Assembly: GCA_963682055.1 (NCBI GenBank)
Contig: OY821751.1
Coordinates: 9,982,001 to 10,046,000, forward strand
Direction of reading: 5' to 3'
Origin: Primula veris
Taxonomy: Eukaryota > Streptophyta > Magnoliopsida > Ericales > Primulaceae
Length of the DNA stretch: 64,000 bases
Part shown: positions 32,636 through 44,315 of the stretch, one piece after another
Layout: every line of letters begins with the position of its first letter
How positions within the stretch are numbered: the first letter of the stretch is position 1
Notes under the pieces: model-generated
Told to the model about the DNA's origin: nothing
What the model saw: only the letters and a program-made list of their open reading frames with translations
Databases searched by the model: none
Position numbers and translations under genes: made by a program

Positions 32636-33574
32636 TTGGGCCGAGGTCATCGCGTGAAGAGACCTCCTACCCGATACTCACCTTCCCTGCATTACATATT
32701 GCTCAGTAATGCAGGCGAGCCCGAAAGTAGAGAAGAAGCTCTGGAGCTGAAAGACTCGAGCAAGTGGGAGCTCGCGATGAAGGATGAGATGAAGTCACTT
32801 GAGAAGAATGTGACTTGGCAGTTAGCCGAACTGCCCAAGGGGAAAAGGGCACTGAGCAACAAATGGGTGTTCCGTCTAAAGGAGGAACAAGATGGCTCGA
32901 AACGGTATAAGGCACGATTGGTAGTCAAAGGGTTCCAGCAAAAGGCAGGAATTGACTACACCGAGATCTTTTCACCAGTCGTAAAATTGACGACTATTCG
33001 GCTATTGTTGAGCATTGTTGTAAATGCGAATCTTCATCTTGAGCAGTTAGATGTGAAAACTGCCTTTCTCCATGGAGATCTAGAAGAAGAAATTTACATG
33101 CTCCAACCTGAAGGGTTTGCCGAAAAGGGAAAAGAGAAACTGGTCTACAAACTGAGGAAGAGCTTGTACGGGCTAAAACAAGCACCACGACAGTGGTATA
33201 AGAAGTTTGACAGTTTCATGGTAGATACCGGGTTCGAAAGAAGTGATAGTGATCATTGCTGTTTCGTGAAAAGATTTACGAACTCTTCGTACGTCATACT
33301 ACTTTTGTATGTAGATGACATGTTGCTCTCCGGGTCGAGCCTTGTTGAGATTAACAAGGTGAAGCAACAGTTGGCGAAACAGTTCGAGATGAAAGATTTG
33401 GGTGCCGCAAATCAGATCCTCGGTATGAGGATTTCCCGAGGAAGGGATGGTTCTTTGTTTCTGTTGCAAGCTGAGCCGCACACTTTAGCTTGTCGAAGAA
33501 ACAATCACCCTCAGACGAAGAAGGAAAGGATCGTATGTCGAACATACCCTACGCTTCAGCAATTGGTAGCTTGA
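32636..33574 (+). pseudogene. pol: Copia reverse transcriptase
   Basis: KARLVVKGFQQKAGIDY, QLDVKTAFLHGDLEEEIYM, LYGLKQAPRQWYKKF and LLLYVDDMLLSG: complete RT core with the YVDD active site. After LFLLQAE the frame is lost: about 27 codons expected before the conserved HFxLSKKQSP are missing near 33,473-33,485, a deletion that also shifts frame. Confidence 0.92.
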
Positions 33575-34203
33575 TGTACGCTATGGTGTGTACAAGACCG
33601 GACATTGCCCATGCAGTGGGAGTTGTCAGTCGTTACATGAGTAACCCAGGAAAGCACCATTGGGAAGCTGTGAAGTGGATATTGAGATATCTCTCGGGTA
33701 CCGTGAGTTTGGCATTATGTTTCCGAAAGACCTCGGAAGGCCTGCACGGCTATGTGGATGCTGACATGGCCGGTGATCTGGACAGCCGAAAGAGCACAAC
33801 GGGATGTGTTTGTACCTATGGTGGTACTGCTGTGAGTTGGACATCTAAGTTGCAAAAGATTGTTGCATTGTCGACCACAGAGGCTGAGTACATCGCGGTG
33901 ACGGAAGCAAGCGAAGAGATGATTTGGTTGCAAGGTTTCTTGAAGGAGCTCGGTCAGAAAACCGACAAGGGAGTTTTGCACTGTGATAGTCAAAGTGCAG
34001 TTCAGCTAGCCAAGAATCCTGTATTCCATTCACGCACAAAGCACATACAGATTCCTTAACACTTTATCCGGGCTGTTCTAGAAGATGGAATCTTCGCGCT
34101 AGAAAAGATTGAGGGCGCTAAAAACTCCGCCGATATGCTAACGAAGACTGTTACAATCGACAAACTGAGGCTGTGTGCAACCTCAGTAGGACTCCGAGCA
34201 TGA
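33490..34203 (+). pseudogene. pol: Copia RNase H and pol C terminus
   Basis: SIGSLMYAMVCTRPDIAHAV-like sequence, YVDADMAGDLDSRKSTTG, LSTTEAEYIAV and LHCDSQSAVQLAKNP mark RNase H. TAA at 34,057-34,059 replaces the Tyr of the usual RYHFIR motif. The frame then runs to TGA 34,201-34,203. Confidence 0.9.
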
Positions 34204-34380
34204 GGCTCAGGGTCGCCGCTACACTAGAAGAATGAGTAACTCACCGATGACGGCAGAGTATCAATTACTATACAACGATACCGATGGAAGCATTCTGCTC
34301 GGAGGAGCACAGTGAGTTCGGTGGTCGGGGATAATTGGAGTTCTTTTGAAACACTCGACATTTGACTCCAAGTGGGAGAT

Positions 34381-34726
34381 TGTTCAGTTGTGGAGCCAAA
34401 TGAGATTTGGTCATGTTTTCTAATTATCCCACATCGCCTAGAATTGTAATATGACCCACTAAGGGTTTTATTTATATGCCCCAATATCTTGTATTGTAAT
34501 TACACCTACACAAACACCTCTATATTATAAAGAGAGAGTTCTATTTGCGAGAGAACCATAGCTTTGTGTTTAGCTAGATTACGTTTGTAATCCTCTATAT
34601 ATATATATTAAGTGCCACGTGTAGCGGCCCGGAGACGTAGCCAATTTGGATGAACTCCGTTATCAAAGTGTGTGTGCTCGGTTTTAATACTTCTGTCTTT
34701 CTTTGTGCTCGACTGATTTCCCAACA
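34381..34726 (+). repeat. 3' LTR of Tnt1-type Copia
   Basis: 346 bp, TGTTCAGTTGTG...TTTCCCAACA, about 98-99% identical to the 5' LTR by eye. Confidence 0.95.
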
Positions 34727-34731
34727 CAATT

Positions 34732-35763
34732 CGATTCATAAAATAATACAGGAAGTTAATTCTGTTTCCCTTGCTGAAATGTAGAACTACTTGTAATAAG
34801 AACAATGTGTGTGAAGGCATAACTCAGTTACTCAGGTGTAGTAAACATACTAAATTTTCAAATTACTCTTTAAGATACTTAATTCTCCTTGTTTTCCTGT
34901 TCGGTATTCTTATTAAAACACGTATCAATGGGTACAGAATTTCAAGTTACGATATTACATAGTGACTTGTATACCTAAGGTTAAACATATTTTATCTAGC
35001 CTATATCTCATACTCGGTACTTAATTACTAATTCCACAGTACTGATCAGTGTTGAACTAAAACAAGCATAAATTGAGAAATTAGTTCTAAGCTAGCAATT
35101 TACAGCAGCAATATAAATTCGTAGGTTGTGAACACTTGGCCATAAAGGTCTAGTTCCAAAGCATAAACTAAGCCGATTATTTAACCTATACATAACTTAA
35201 AAGTAGCTTTTACATATAAGAGTTTATAAGACAATGATTACATGTTGAAGGAAACAAACTCAAGCGTTTTTTAGCCTTTCTCTCTCGGTCTTCTCTACTC
35301 CTATTACAGATATTTATATATCCCTTCTGTATATTTTTATGCGTTTATATAAGATAAGTATTAGAAACGAGTAAATAGATGAACGGTGAACCTTTCTGTC
35401 TTCATACGTTATTATTATTAGGCAAGTTTTTCTGTTTTCTTTTCATTAATTAATACCATTAGTGAAAACACATGACCAGATCTTTAGTTTTTACGAAATT
35501 AGGTACAACTGTTACTAGTTATGGAAATACTACACTTACTACCACTACAAACTTAACATCACTTACGAAATAGAATATGAAAATAAATTAATAGTACGGG
35601 ATATAACCAGAACCCTTTTCTTTTTGAAAAACAGATACATTAGGGCGTAGCCAAGATTTTGATTGAGCGGCGGTATAAAATAATGAAAATATACTATATA
35701 TATTTAGGTATGATAAGCGGATTGCAAATAATGTTTTATGGTCTTCAACGAGCTTCATTTACT
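34732..35763. other. No gene seen
   Basis: AT-rich sequence. The phrase GGGCGTAGCCAAGATTTTGA near 35,643 is of a kind common at transposon ends, but no partner was found. Confidence 0.45.
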
Positions 35764-35996
35764 GATTATACTATATGCCTTAATATTCTAAAATGCAGTA
35801 ACGCATGTTTCAGTTACAACTGAACTTTAAAGATTTCAGTTCTAAGTTGTAACTGAAACTAGATCTTGTGTAAGTTTAAAGACACACACAATCAAACGGC
35901 AGTCTATCTCTCTACCAAATAGCTATATACTTTTAGAAAAACAAAGGCTTAATTCTGAATACATAATCAAACCATAAGGCCTAGTATGCACTTATA
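35764..35996 (-). repeat. 3' LTR remnant of degenerate Sirevirus
   Basis: Aligns with 40,670-40,800 and with 40,998-41,095 of the 5' LTR, so it has an internal deletion of about 200 bp. Truncated at 35,996 by the next element. Confidence 0.75.
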
Positions 35997-35997
35997 A

Positions 35998-36081
35998 TAT
36001 AGGAGAAATTACCAATACATACAACTTTACAAACCTAATTACCAAAACATACTATATCAAACCTTTATTCCCAAAAGATAC

Positions 36082-36115
<34 letters not shown>

Positions 36116-36751
36116 TAAGATGGAAAATTTCAAATTTCAAAAATATTAATAACAAAATTTAAAAAAAATTAATTTATTTTAAAATAACGTTTTTAAAAAA
36201 AATAATATTTTTTTAAAAAAATTATAATTTTTTTTAAAAAAATACACTTCCGAAAGTGTGCATACCTGTAGTATGCGCACTTCAAAGGTATGCGCATTTC
36301 AAAAAGTGTTATCTTTTTAAAAAATAAAATTTATAAAATTTATTTTGTTTATAAAAAAATATTTTTTTATATACCTGTAGTATGCGCACTTCAAAGGTAT
36401 GCGCATTTCAAAAAGTGTTATCTTTTTAAAAAATAAAATTTATAAAATTTATTTTGTTTATAAAAAAATATTTTTTTTATATAAAATTATTTTATTTTTA
36501 TAAAAATTTCAAAAAATACGCATACCTTTAGGTATGTATATTTTGGTTTTCTTTTAAAAGAAATATTTTTATAAATTTTTTTTGAGTTTTTTTCAATAAA
36601 TATTTAAATAAAATATTAATATTTTTTTATTTTTTAGTTTGTTAGTTAGTTAGTTAATTATACCTTTTTGGAAGAAATGTTTGGATTCGTATGTTTTGTT
36701 AATTAGGTTTGCTCAATAGTATGTTTTGCGTATTGCCCCACTTCAAAAAGA
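35998..36751. mobile_element. Non-autonomous long-TIR element (Mutator-like candidate)
   Basis: Imperfect terminal inverted repeats of about 100 bp: left AGGAGAAATTACCAATACAT... with CAAACCTAATTACCAAAACA; right, read inward, GGGGCAATACGCAAAACATA... with CAAACCTAATTAACAAAACA. Both end in (AACT)n near 36,083 and 36,640. The interior is AT-rich with a 109-bp tandem duplication. A 9-10 bp target duplication could not be confirmed (CACTTATAAT against CACTTCAAAA). Confidence 0.65.
36262..36480. repeat. Tandem duplication, unit 109 bp
   Basis: ATACCTGTAGTATGCGCACT begins at 36,262 and again at 36,371; the two units are almost identical. Confidence 0.9.
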
Positions 36752-36769
36752 AATATTTTGCTCAATAAC

Positions 36770-37260
36770 ACCAGAGTCTAGGGCTTGCTTAAGACCATAC
36801 AATGCATTTTTCAAGTGAGTCCTCAAAAACTATCATCATCATTCAGAAATGCACTTTTCATATCCAACTGAAAAAGATTAAAGTCATACAGGCATGCAAG
36901 AGATAAAAGCATTCTTATAGCCTCAATCCTAGCAACTGGAGCAAAAGTCTCATCAAAATCAATTCATACAATTTGAGTATAGCCCTAAACAACTAGCCTA
37001 GATTTGTTTCTAGTTATAACACCATTTTTATCACTTTTATTTCTGAAAACCCATTTAGTACCTATGACATTTTTGGTTGCAGGTTTAGGCACAAGAGTTC
37101 ATACATCATTTCTCTTAAATTTTAAAAGTTCTTCCTGGATAGCCTCAATCCATTCAGGGTGCTCTAATGATTCATTAATATTTTTAGGTTCTATTTGAGA
37201 GACATAGCAACCAAAACTTAGAAGATTACACTCTTTTTCTAGTATTCATGCCTACATTCA
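36770..37260 (-). pseudogene. pol: Sirevirus RT fragment
   Basis: Minus strand near 36,780-36,800 encodes an ALYGLKQA-like word. The sequence upstream in the minus frame parallels SAFLNG, ETFAPV and the RT N-terminal linker of the full element at 11,240-11,700. RT downstream of LYGLKQA, including YVDD, is absent. Confidence 0.75.
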
Positions 37261-38840
37261 CATTACCAATAACATTATCCAAATAGTGGTTTTTCTGAGT
37301 TCTCACATAGCTGATTTTTCTTTGTGATGCATTAACTTGTTCTAAAGCACATTCATCCTCTGCATCACTTTCAGTTGCTGGAGTAGTTTCATGTGTGACT
37401 GACTCATCCTCTTGATCTTCTGCTGTTTTTCTTCATCATCAGCTAATCCTTCCTCATCTACAACATTCTTAGTTACAACTGAGACTTCTTTTTTTCTTCT
37501 TTTTGCATAATTTTAGAAGCTCCAGTCATTTCATCATCACATGTACACTCATTTATTGTCTTGGCATCATCAAATACAACATTGTAAGATTCCATAATAG
37601 TTTGAGTTCTCAAACTCTAAATGCTCTACTATCGGTGGCATAACCAAGAAAGATTCCTTCATCACTCTTTAAAACAAACTTACCTAGATTTTTCATGTCT
37701 TTTAATACATAACAGACAGCCAAAAGCATGCAAATATTTCAAATTAGTTATTCTTCCTTTCCAAAGTTAATATGCAGTTTTAGTGGTTCCTTTTGTGACA
37801 TAAACTCTATAATGATGTGACATGTTGTACTCACTGCTTCTGCCCACATTCTTTCGGCAAGCTTTTTGGAGTTTAGCATAACTCTAGCCATTCTTGAATA
37901 GTGTTCTTTTTTTCAACAACATTATTTTGCTGAGGAGTTTTAGGTGCAGAGAATTTATGTGAGATCCCAGCAGCATCATAGAAAGCAGCAAATTTATAGT
38001 TTTTAAATTCTTTTTCCATGATCACTTTTGATTCTCATTATTCTACCAATTGTGTGGTTTTTCTCATTTTGAAGTTTGATACACATGTTTTTAAAAACAT
38101 TATAAGTGTTAAATTTATCTCTCAGAAAAATGACCCATGAATATCTGGAAAAATCATCCACCACAATTAGAATGTATTTCTTGCCAGCATAACTCCCAGT
38201 CTAGATGGGACCCATAAGGTCAATGTGTAAGAGTTCCGGTACATTGTTTGTGTATATTTAACTGAGGCTCTTATGAAACATTTTTATTTGTTTGCCTTTT
38301 ACACACTCACCACATGTACCGGGATTCTTAACATTTATATCAGGAATGCCATGAACAACACCAGATTTAACAATTTTACTGAGAGTTTTATAATTAACAT
38401 GCCCAAGCTTTTGTTGCCAAATTTCAGCCAAGCTAATTTTTCCTTGGTTACAATTGAGATTTTTAGAGTTAGTTTTAGATTTTTCAAAAATATAGCAGTT
38501 GTCTGCAGATCTGATTCTAGATGTGACAATTCTTTATTTATGTCACTTACTGTACATCTTTCTTTGGAGAAATCATATACCATACCATTGTCACACTGAC
38601 TGATGCTAATCAAGTTTGATTTCAAGCCTTTAACCAATAGCACAATCTTAATACTGAGCATACCTTACACACATAGAGTTCATTTCCCAATGGTAGTACC
38701 TGTATCACCACTTCCAAAAGTAACAGTAGTATTTTTTACTTTCTCAACATTTTCAAGGTAATATGTATTTCCAGTCATATGTTTGGAACATCCACTATAA
38801 AAATACCAAGAGTTAGGGGAAGTAGCTTTTAAAGACATTA
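37260..38840 (-). pseudogene. pol: Sirevirus protease and integrase remnant
   Basis: Integrase words ELLHIDLMGP and KKYILIVVDDFSRYSW near 38,130-38,230; pre-integrase zinc region near 38,300-38,420. The protease active site near 38,772-38,805 reads WYFYSGCSKHMTG: the catalytic Asp of FDSG has become Tyr. Many frameshifts. Confidence 0.75.
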
Positions 38841-39069
38841 TAGTGACAGTCTGACATGCAGTAGGAATATTACTGGTTTTCTTGACTTGCCAGATCCAAA
38901 TAGAGTTGGGACTGATAGTTTTCTTATATAGAGACTTAGTCCATATTCATCATTAATTCTCTTAAAGTAGTTATATTCAAAATGCCCAAACTTGTTACAG
39001 TAATAGTAAACTCTTCTAGTATATTTTTAATATTTAAACATTTGATTAGGTTTGAACCAAACTTGAGAT

Positions 39070-40605
39070 TTTCCCTATTCAGTTATAACTGAGTTCTTAC
39101 CTGCACTTATCTTTTCTTTGGTAGAGCTTTCAGCTTCTTCCTGAGTGGATTTTACAAACACAATAGTACCTTTTCTTCTTAAACCATTGTATCCCAATCC
39201 ACTTCCATCCTTAGCTGCTCTTTGAGATGACAGAATCTCATCCAATCTTTCTGAGGCTAAAGTGTTTAGCATTTTTATCTTCCTTTCAGCCTCACTTACT
39301 TCTACCTGTTTTTTCCGTAGTTTAACTTTCAATTCACAATTATCTAGAGTTAGTGAAGCAAGTTTATCCTCAAGCTCTTGAAACTTTTTGATGTGTAGAG
39401 TATATTTTTTTAAATAAGTTTAAATACTGTTTTTCAACATCGACCATGGTAACTCTCTCATCATCATTGTCATAATCATTGTCAGTTTTAGCTTGATCAC
39501 TTTTAAAAAATATATTAGAATTAGATAGCTCGTTAGTTTTAGCAAAACTACAAACATTACTAGTCTCTACATTACAGTCACCATCACTTCCACTTTCATT
39601 AGAAGATGACATTTCAGCCATTGTTTCTCTGGGTTTCTTCAATGTGTTAGCATATTCTGCCTGAAGATGGCCACGACCACCACAAGCTCTGCATTTTATG
39701 CCTTTAGGCATTTGACTGTTTGAAAAATCTTTACTTTTAAAGTTTTTACCAAAACCATCTTTGGATGCCCACCTATTTTCAGACTTCTTAGGTTCATAGT
39801 TATTAACTTGATATCCATTATGATCATTACAAAGTATTTTAAAGAATTTTTTTATACCGTTGTTTTAGCAAAGTATGCATATTCTTCATCATTACTTTTG
39901 ATTTTTGTTACAACTGATTTTTCTTTCTTAGCTTGTAGGGAAGCTCCTCTTATTGGTGCCTTTTAAAAATTTTTAGACTCATATGTGCTAAGATTCCCTA
40001 TTAAATTTTCTAGTTTCATGGTCTCAAGTTCACTAGATTCTTCAATAGCAGTGACTTTCATATCAAATCTAGCAGGAAGACATCTCAGTGTTTTCTTAGC
40101 TAATTTTTTTTAGAAATCTTTTTACCTAGAGTTTTAACGTTACCAACAAGAAAACATATTTTAATATTAAACTGTTCAACAATATATTCTTCTTCCATTT
40201 TTAAGCCTTCAAAGTCAGTAGCTAATTGTTGCAGTTTAGAGGCTTTAACCTTAGTTGTTCCTTTAAAAGTAACTTCTAAAGTTTTCTATCATTCTTTACT
40301 ATTAGCACATTAAGAGATTAAGAAAAAAAGATTTACTCCTCATTATAGAGAGCATACACAACCTTTGATTCACCCAGAGCTTCTCTCTTCTATTCAGCAT
40401 TCCAAGCTGTCTTGGCCACATGTGATACCTTCCCTTCAGCATCAGTTAAGATTGGTGGAGTCCATCCATCTTCTACCATACTCCAGGATTCTTCATCGAT
40501 CTGTTTGGTTTATGCTTTCATCTTGAGCTTCCACAATCCATAGTTTGCAGCACCTCTCAAAAGTGGTGGTTTTCCACCAGAATTTCCTTCTTTCATTAGA
40601 TCCAT
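39070..40605 (-). pseudogene. gag: Sirevirus gag remnant
   Basis: Starts MDLMKEGNSGGKPPLLRGAA at 40,605; a CCHC knuckle CRACGGRGHLQAEY (last Cys lost to Tyr) lies in 39,370-39,711, and a coiled coil KLRKKQVEVSEAERKIKML in 39,075-39,332. Stops occur in the capsid part. More diverged from the full element than the 42-43 kb copy. Confidence 0.8.
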
Positions 40606-40649
40606 GGTTCTTAGAGTACAGGATCCAGACCAAGTATTTCTGATGTGAA

Positions 40650-40661
40650 GCTCTTATACCA
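40650..40661 (-). other. Primer-binding site with one change
   Basis: Minus strand TGGTATAAGAGC; expected TGGTATCAGAGC. Confidence 0.85.
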
Positions 40662-40663
40662 AT

Positions 40664-41494
40664 TGAAATAACTAAATGCCTTAATACTCTAAGATGCAGT
40701 AACTCGTGTTTCAGTTACAACTGAACTTCAGAGATTTCAGTTCTCAGTTGTAAATGAAGCTGGATCTTGTATAAGCTTAAAGACATACACAATCAAACAT
40801 ACTGAATAAGAGTTGAACACGGCACATTTGATAACGGAGTTCGACCTAGTCTACTCTCCGGAGCTCTTGCTCAGATTAGAATATTGAGAAAGTTTACAAT
40901 GTGTATGTGAGTTTAACAAATCAGTAGCTCTCTAACTGTTTAAGCCTATACAACTATTGCTATTACTCCTGTCAACTATTCAATATAGACTCATGTGGCA
41001 GTCTATCTTTCTAGCAAATAGCTCTGTATTCTTAAAAAAATAAACGCTTAATTCTAAATACATAATCAAACCCTACAACTTATTATGCACTTATATACTA
41101 TGCTTGCAAAAGATGGTAACACAATATATTTAAGAATAAACTTTCCAAGTTTATTAAACATAATTGATTTCTCAATCTTTTCTTCATTGATTGACTTTAT
41201 AGTAAATGAATTTTTGCTGCGTAATTCTTCGTATAATATCTTCTGAGATTGCACATATTCGAATATATTCTCATTATATTTTTCTTGATCAACAAGCTGC
41301 AATTCTACATAAATTTTGACATGTCTGTCAATATCTTTCGGTTGTAATAGTCAGTTACAAATGAAAGTGTAACTCATAAAAAATTCATTAGTAACAAGAT
41401 GAATATATGACAAAGTAAATGATTAAGTGTTTTTTTTTTATCAAAATAGTGACAGCAAAAGAAATTATTAGTTGCTATAAAATAGGTCCTAACA
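40664..41494 (-). repeat. 5' LTR of degenerate Sirevirus
   Basis: 831 bp, minus-strand start TGTTAGGACC, end TTATTTCA. GTTACAACTGAAC-type variants stand where the other elements have GTTGCAAC. Confidence 0.85.
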
Positions 41495-41602
41495 CAATTC
41501 AACATAAGAAATATACTTTTTCAACTTTTAATAAATTTCACACCATATACTTAATTTAGTTTTTCTTAGTTCAAGTAATAAATTACTAGCAGCCATGGTT
41601 TA
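41495..41602 (+). pseudogene. Angela-like Copia RNase H, left piece
   Basis: The last codons before the inserted element read SSSNKLLAAM, a decayed form of the STxEAELLAAM RNase H motif. They join ELEFIMLNLATKKANWL-like sequence at 44,321 once the 41,603-44,315 element is removed. Confidence 0.5.
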
Positions 41603-42189
41603 AATTTCCACTGGCAGTTAGATTCCAAGTACAGTTGCAACTGAGGTTGGAACCTAAGTTTAATGATGGACAGAACTGGAATTATTAAATGTACTTGAAT
41701 TAAATCACACGCACATTTAACAACAGAGTTCACCCAACTATGCTACGTCTCTGGGGCACTTACCCAGATTGATGATATTATAATGGCTTATAATATAGGA
41801 TTCAAGTCTTAATGAAAAACTCTCAGACTCCCTCTAGGTTTTTCTGCCTATCTCTATACTGCTCCTACCTTATAACTATCACTCAAAAGATCAATAGCAT
41901 CCCACCATTGTTTTCGTTTTTAAAGCTTATTGTGTATTCTCTCAAAGTTAAGTTCTTTATAATTTAGAACACACACTTTTTACAAGCAAGCCTATTAACT
42001 ATTTAAAGAGTAAAAACAATCTTATTTCTTCAAGAACTTGTTGATTGATTTGGACTCTACTGATTGATCAACCTTGAATGAGATAATACTGCAATTGATT
42101 GACATCAATCTTCTTGTTAATACCTGTTAATAAACTAGCTTGACAATAGGAGTTACTATTTTCTTAAACAAGAAACATATAAAACAATA
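41603..42189 (-). repeat. Truncated 3' LTR
   Basis: Matches 43,206-43,825 of the 5' LTR; its outer end has a small insertion (GGTTTAAATTTCC against TGAAATTCC). Confidence 0.8.
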
Positions 42190-43146
42190 ACCTTAATATG
42201 ACCATAACCTTTACACTCTCTGCATTGAATTTCTCTAGGTTGATACTCTCTGTCATCTTTTTCTTTAGGATTCCACTTTCCTTTAGACATATTATTAAGC
42301 CTAGATTCAGACCTAAATTGATTGTCTCTTTTATGAAAGTTTTTGGATGTTCTAGTATCATCCTGCTTTTTCTTGTAGAACTTTTTGTAAATCTTTTTAG
42401 CAGAGAAGGCCAGCTGTTCTTCATCACACATATTCTCACATAATTTAGGTTCAGGTTTCTTGGCTTGAAAGGCTATTCCCATTTTCTGTTCTCCCTTTTT
42501 TAATTTTTTTTAACTCATGAGTGCTTAGATTTCCTATAACTTCTTCAAATTTTAGGTTGTCTAAGTTTGTTAGTTCCTCAATAGCTGTTACTTTAATTTC
42601 AAACCTTTCTGGAAGAGACCTTAGGGTTTTCTTCACAAGTTTAGCATCACTATATTTTTCACCTAAGTTTCCAGTTTGATGGGCAATATGACAAATTCTA
42701 CTATTAAACTGTTCAATAGTTTCATCTTCCTCCATTCTTATATTTTCAAATTGAGTAGTTAATTGTTGGAGTTTATAGGCTTTTACTTTAGCAGTTCCCT
42801 CAAAAGTTACTTGTAAGATATCCCATGCCTCTTTGGCAGTTTCAGAGTGAGATATATATCTGAACACGCTTAGAGTTACACCAGCAAATATTAAGTTTAT
42901 GGTTGTTGAGTTTGCACTTGACTTTTTGTCCTCATCAGCAGACCATCTGTCTTCAGGTACATATACTAGTTCACCTTCACCATCAGTAATAGTTGGAACT
43001 TCCCAACCATACAATACAGACTTCAATGCTTGTTCATTTTGTTGTTTGATGAAAGATTTCATTCTTATTTTCCACACTCCATAGTTAACTCCTCCTTCAA
43101 GCAATGGTGGCTTGTTAAATGCATTTCCTTCCCTCATTAAATCCAT
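42190..43146 (-). pseudogene. gag: Sirevirus gag (nearly complete N-terminal half)
   Basis: The 231-codon frame 42,451-43,146 begins MDLMREGNAFNKPPLLEGGV and includes VTAIEELTNLDNLKFEEVIG, showing the sense codon mutated to TAA in the full element. A frameshift near 42,480-42,500 then leads into YKKFYKKKQDD and a knuckle CRECKGYGHI that is cut by the deletion junction. Could still make a capsid-like fragment, if expressed. Confidence 0.85.
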
Positions 43147-43191
43147 ATTTACCAGAACACAGGATCCACACTAAGTGAAATCTAGTGTGAA

Positions 43192-43203
43192 GCTCTGATA
43201 CCA
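43192..43203 (-). other. Primer-binding site, initiator tRNA-Met
   Basis: Minus strand TGGTATCAGAGC two bases from the LTR. Confidence 0.95.
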
Positions 43204-43205
43204 AT

Positions 43206-44315
43206 TGAAATTCCTATCCGCTGTTCTAGTTGTTGTTATGCAGTTAGGTTTCAAGTATAGTTGCAACTGAGGTTGGAACCTAAGTATAATGATGGACATA
43301 ACTGGAATTATTAAAGGTACTTGAATTAAATCACATGCGCATTTAACAACAGAGTTCACCAAACTAGGCTACGTCTCCGGGGAACTTACCCAGACTGATG
43401 ATATTATAATGGCTTACAATATAGGATTCAAGTCTTAATGAAAAACTCTCAGACTCCTTCTAGGTTTTTCTGCCTATCTCTATATTGCTCCTACCTTATA
43501 ACTATCACTCAAAAGATAAATGGCATCCCACCATTGTTTTCATTTTTAAAGCTTATTGTGTATTCTCTCAAATTTGAGTTCTTTATAATTTAGAACACAC
43601 ACTTTTTACAAGAAAAGCTATTAACTATATAAAGAGTAAAAACAATCTTCTTTCTTCAAGAACTTGTTGATTGATTTGGAATCTTCTGATTGATCAACCT
43701 TCCCATATCTTGAATAAGATAATGCTGTAATTGGTTGACCCAATCTTCTTGTTAATACCTGTTAATTGACTATCTTGACAGTAGGAGTTACTATTTCCTT
43801 AAACAAGGTACATATAAAACAATATCTTATTTAGAGAGACAATCTTAATAAAACGTGAAACCATAACTCCATATATATTCAATCTAATTAGATCATAGCT
43901 GATTGCTAAGCACATAGATTGACTGAAGAGATAAATACATTGTATAATAAAAGAGATCTAGTTTCAACAAGTAAAGGAACACTATATTTTCAAACTAATC
44001 TCGATATATCTTTTAAACAATTTCCATTCTTTATCACTTTAATATTCTCAATAAGATTAAACTGAATCTTGTTAAACAAATGAGAATATATCCTGCATAC
44101 TTTTATTCACATAAAAGACTTTAAATATTAAGTAATGCAGTTAGACAGAATAAAACAGAATCATGCGTATTGGTAGGTTGGAACTGTAGTTGCAACCGAG
44201 ATTGCAACCTCACCTATAAATATTAAACTGTTTTAATTCTTAAAAACCAACTTGAGTTATTTTGTTCAATCCAATTGACAATAAGAGTTAATAGGCCAGA
44301 AATATGGTACTAACA
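43206..44315 (-). repeat. 5' LTR of the deletion derivative
   Basis: 1,110 bp, start TGTTAGTACC, end GGAATTTCA on the minus strand; carries GTTGCAAC-type words near 43,261 and 44,175 but lacks the triple tandem array of the full element. Confidence 0.9.

Larger units (their letters stand above)
29934..34726 (+). mobile_element. Tnt1/Tork-type Copia retrotransposon, complete ends, dead coding region
   Basis: 4,793 bp, LTRs 29,934-30,281 and 34,381-34,726, perfect TSD CAATT at 29,929-29,933 and 34,727-34,731, tRNA-Met primer site, and a polypurine AAGTGGGAGA just before the 3' LTR. The LTRs differ at only about five positions plus TA-repeat length, so insertion is recent, yet gag-pol carries multiple stops, a frameshift and a deletion. 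It was probably copied while already defective, using proteins from another element. The coding strand is richer in G+C than the surroundings. Confidence 0.95.
35764..41494 (-). mobile_element. Degenerate Sirevirus-like Copia, internally deleted and invaded
   Basis: 5' LTR 40,664-41,494, primer site 40,650-40,661, gag 39,070-40,605, protease, integrase and part of RT down to about 36,770. The extra ORF, RNase H and most of RT are missing. A short, degenerate 3' LTR piece (35,764-35,996) lies beyond an inserted TIR element (35,998-36,751). Many stops and frameshifts. CAATT follows the 5' LTR, but the matching duplication on the other side was not found. Confidence 0.85.
41603..44315 (-). mobile_element. 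Sirevirus deletion derivative (LTR-gag-LTR)
   Basis: 5' LTR 43,206-44,315 (1,110 bp), primer site 43,192-43,203, gag 42,190-43,146, then an abrupt junction at about 42,190 into a 3' LTR lacking its first ~490 bp (41,603-42,189). Everything from the first zinc knuckle through pol and U3 is deleted. A probable decayed TSD is GCCAT/ACTAT around an RNase H codon string. Close to the full element in gag sequence. Confidence 0.85.
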
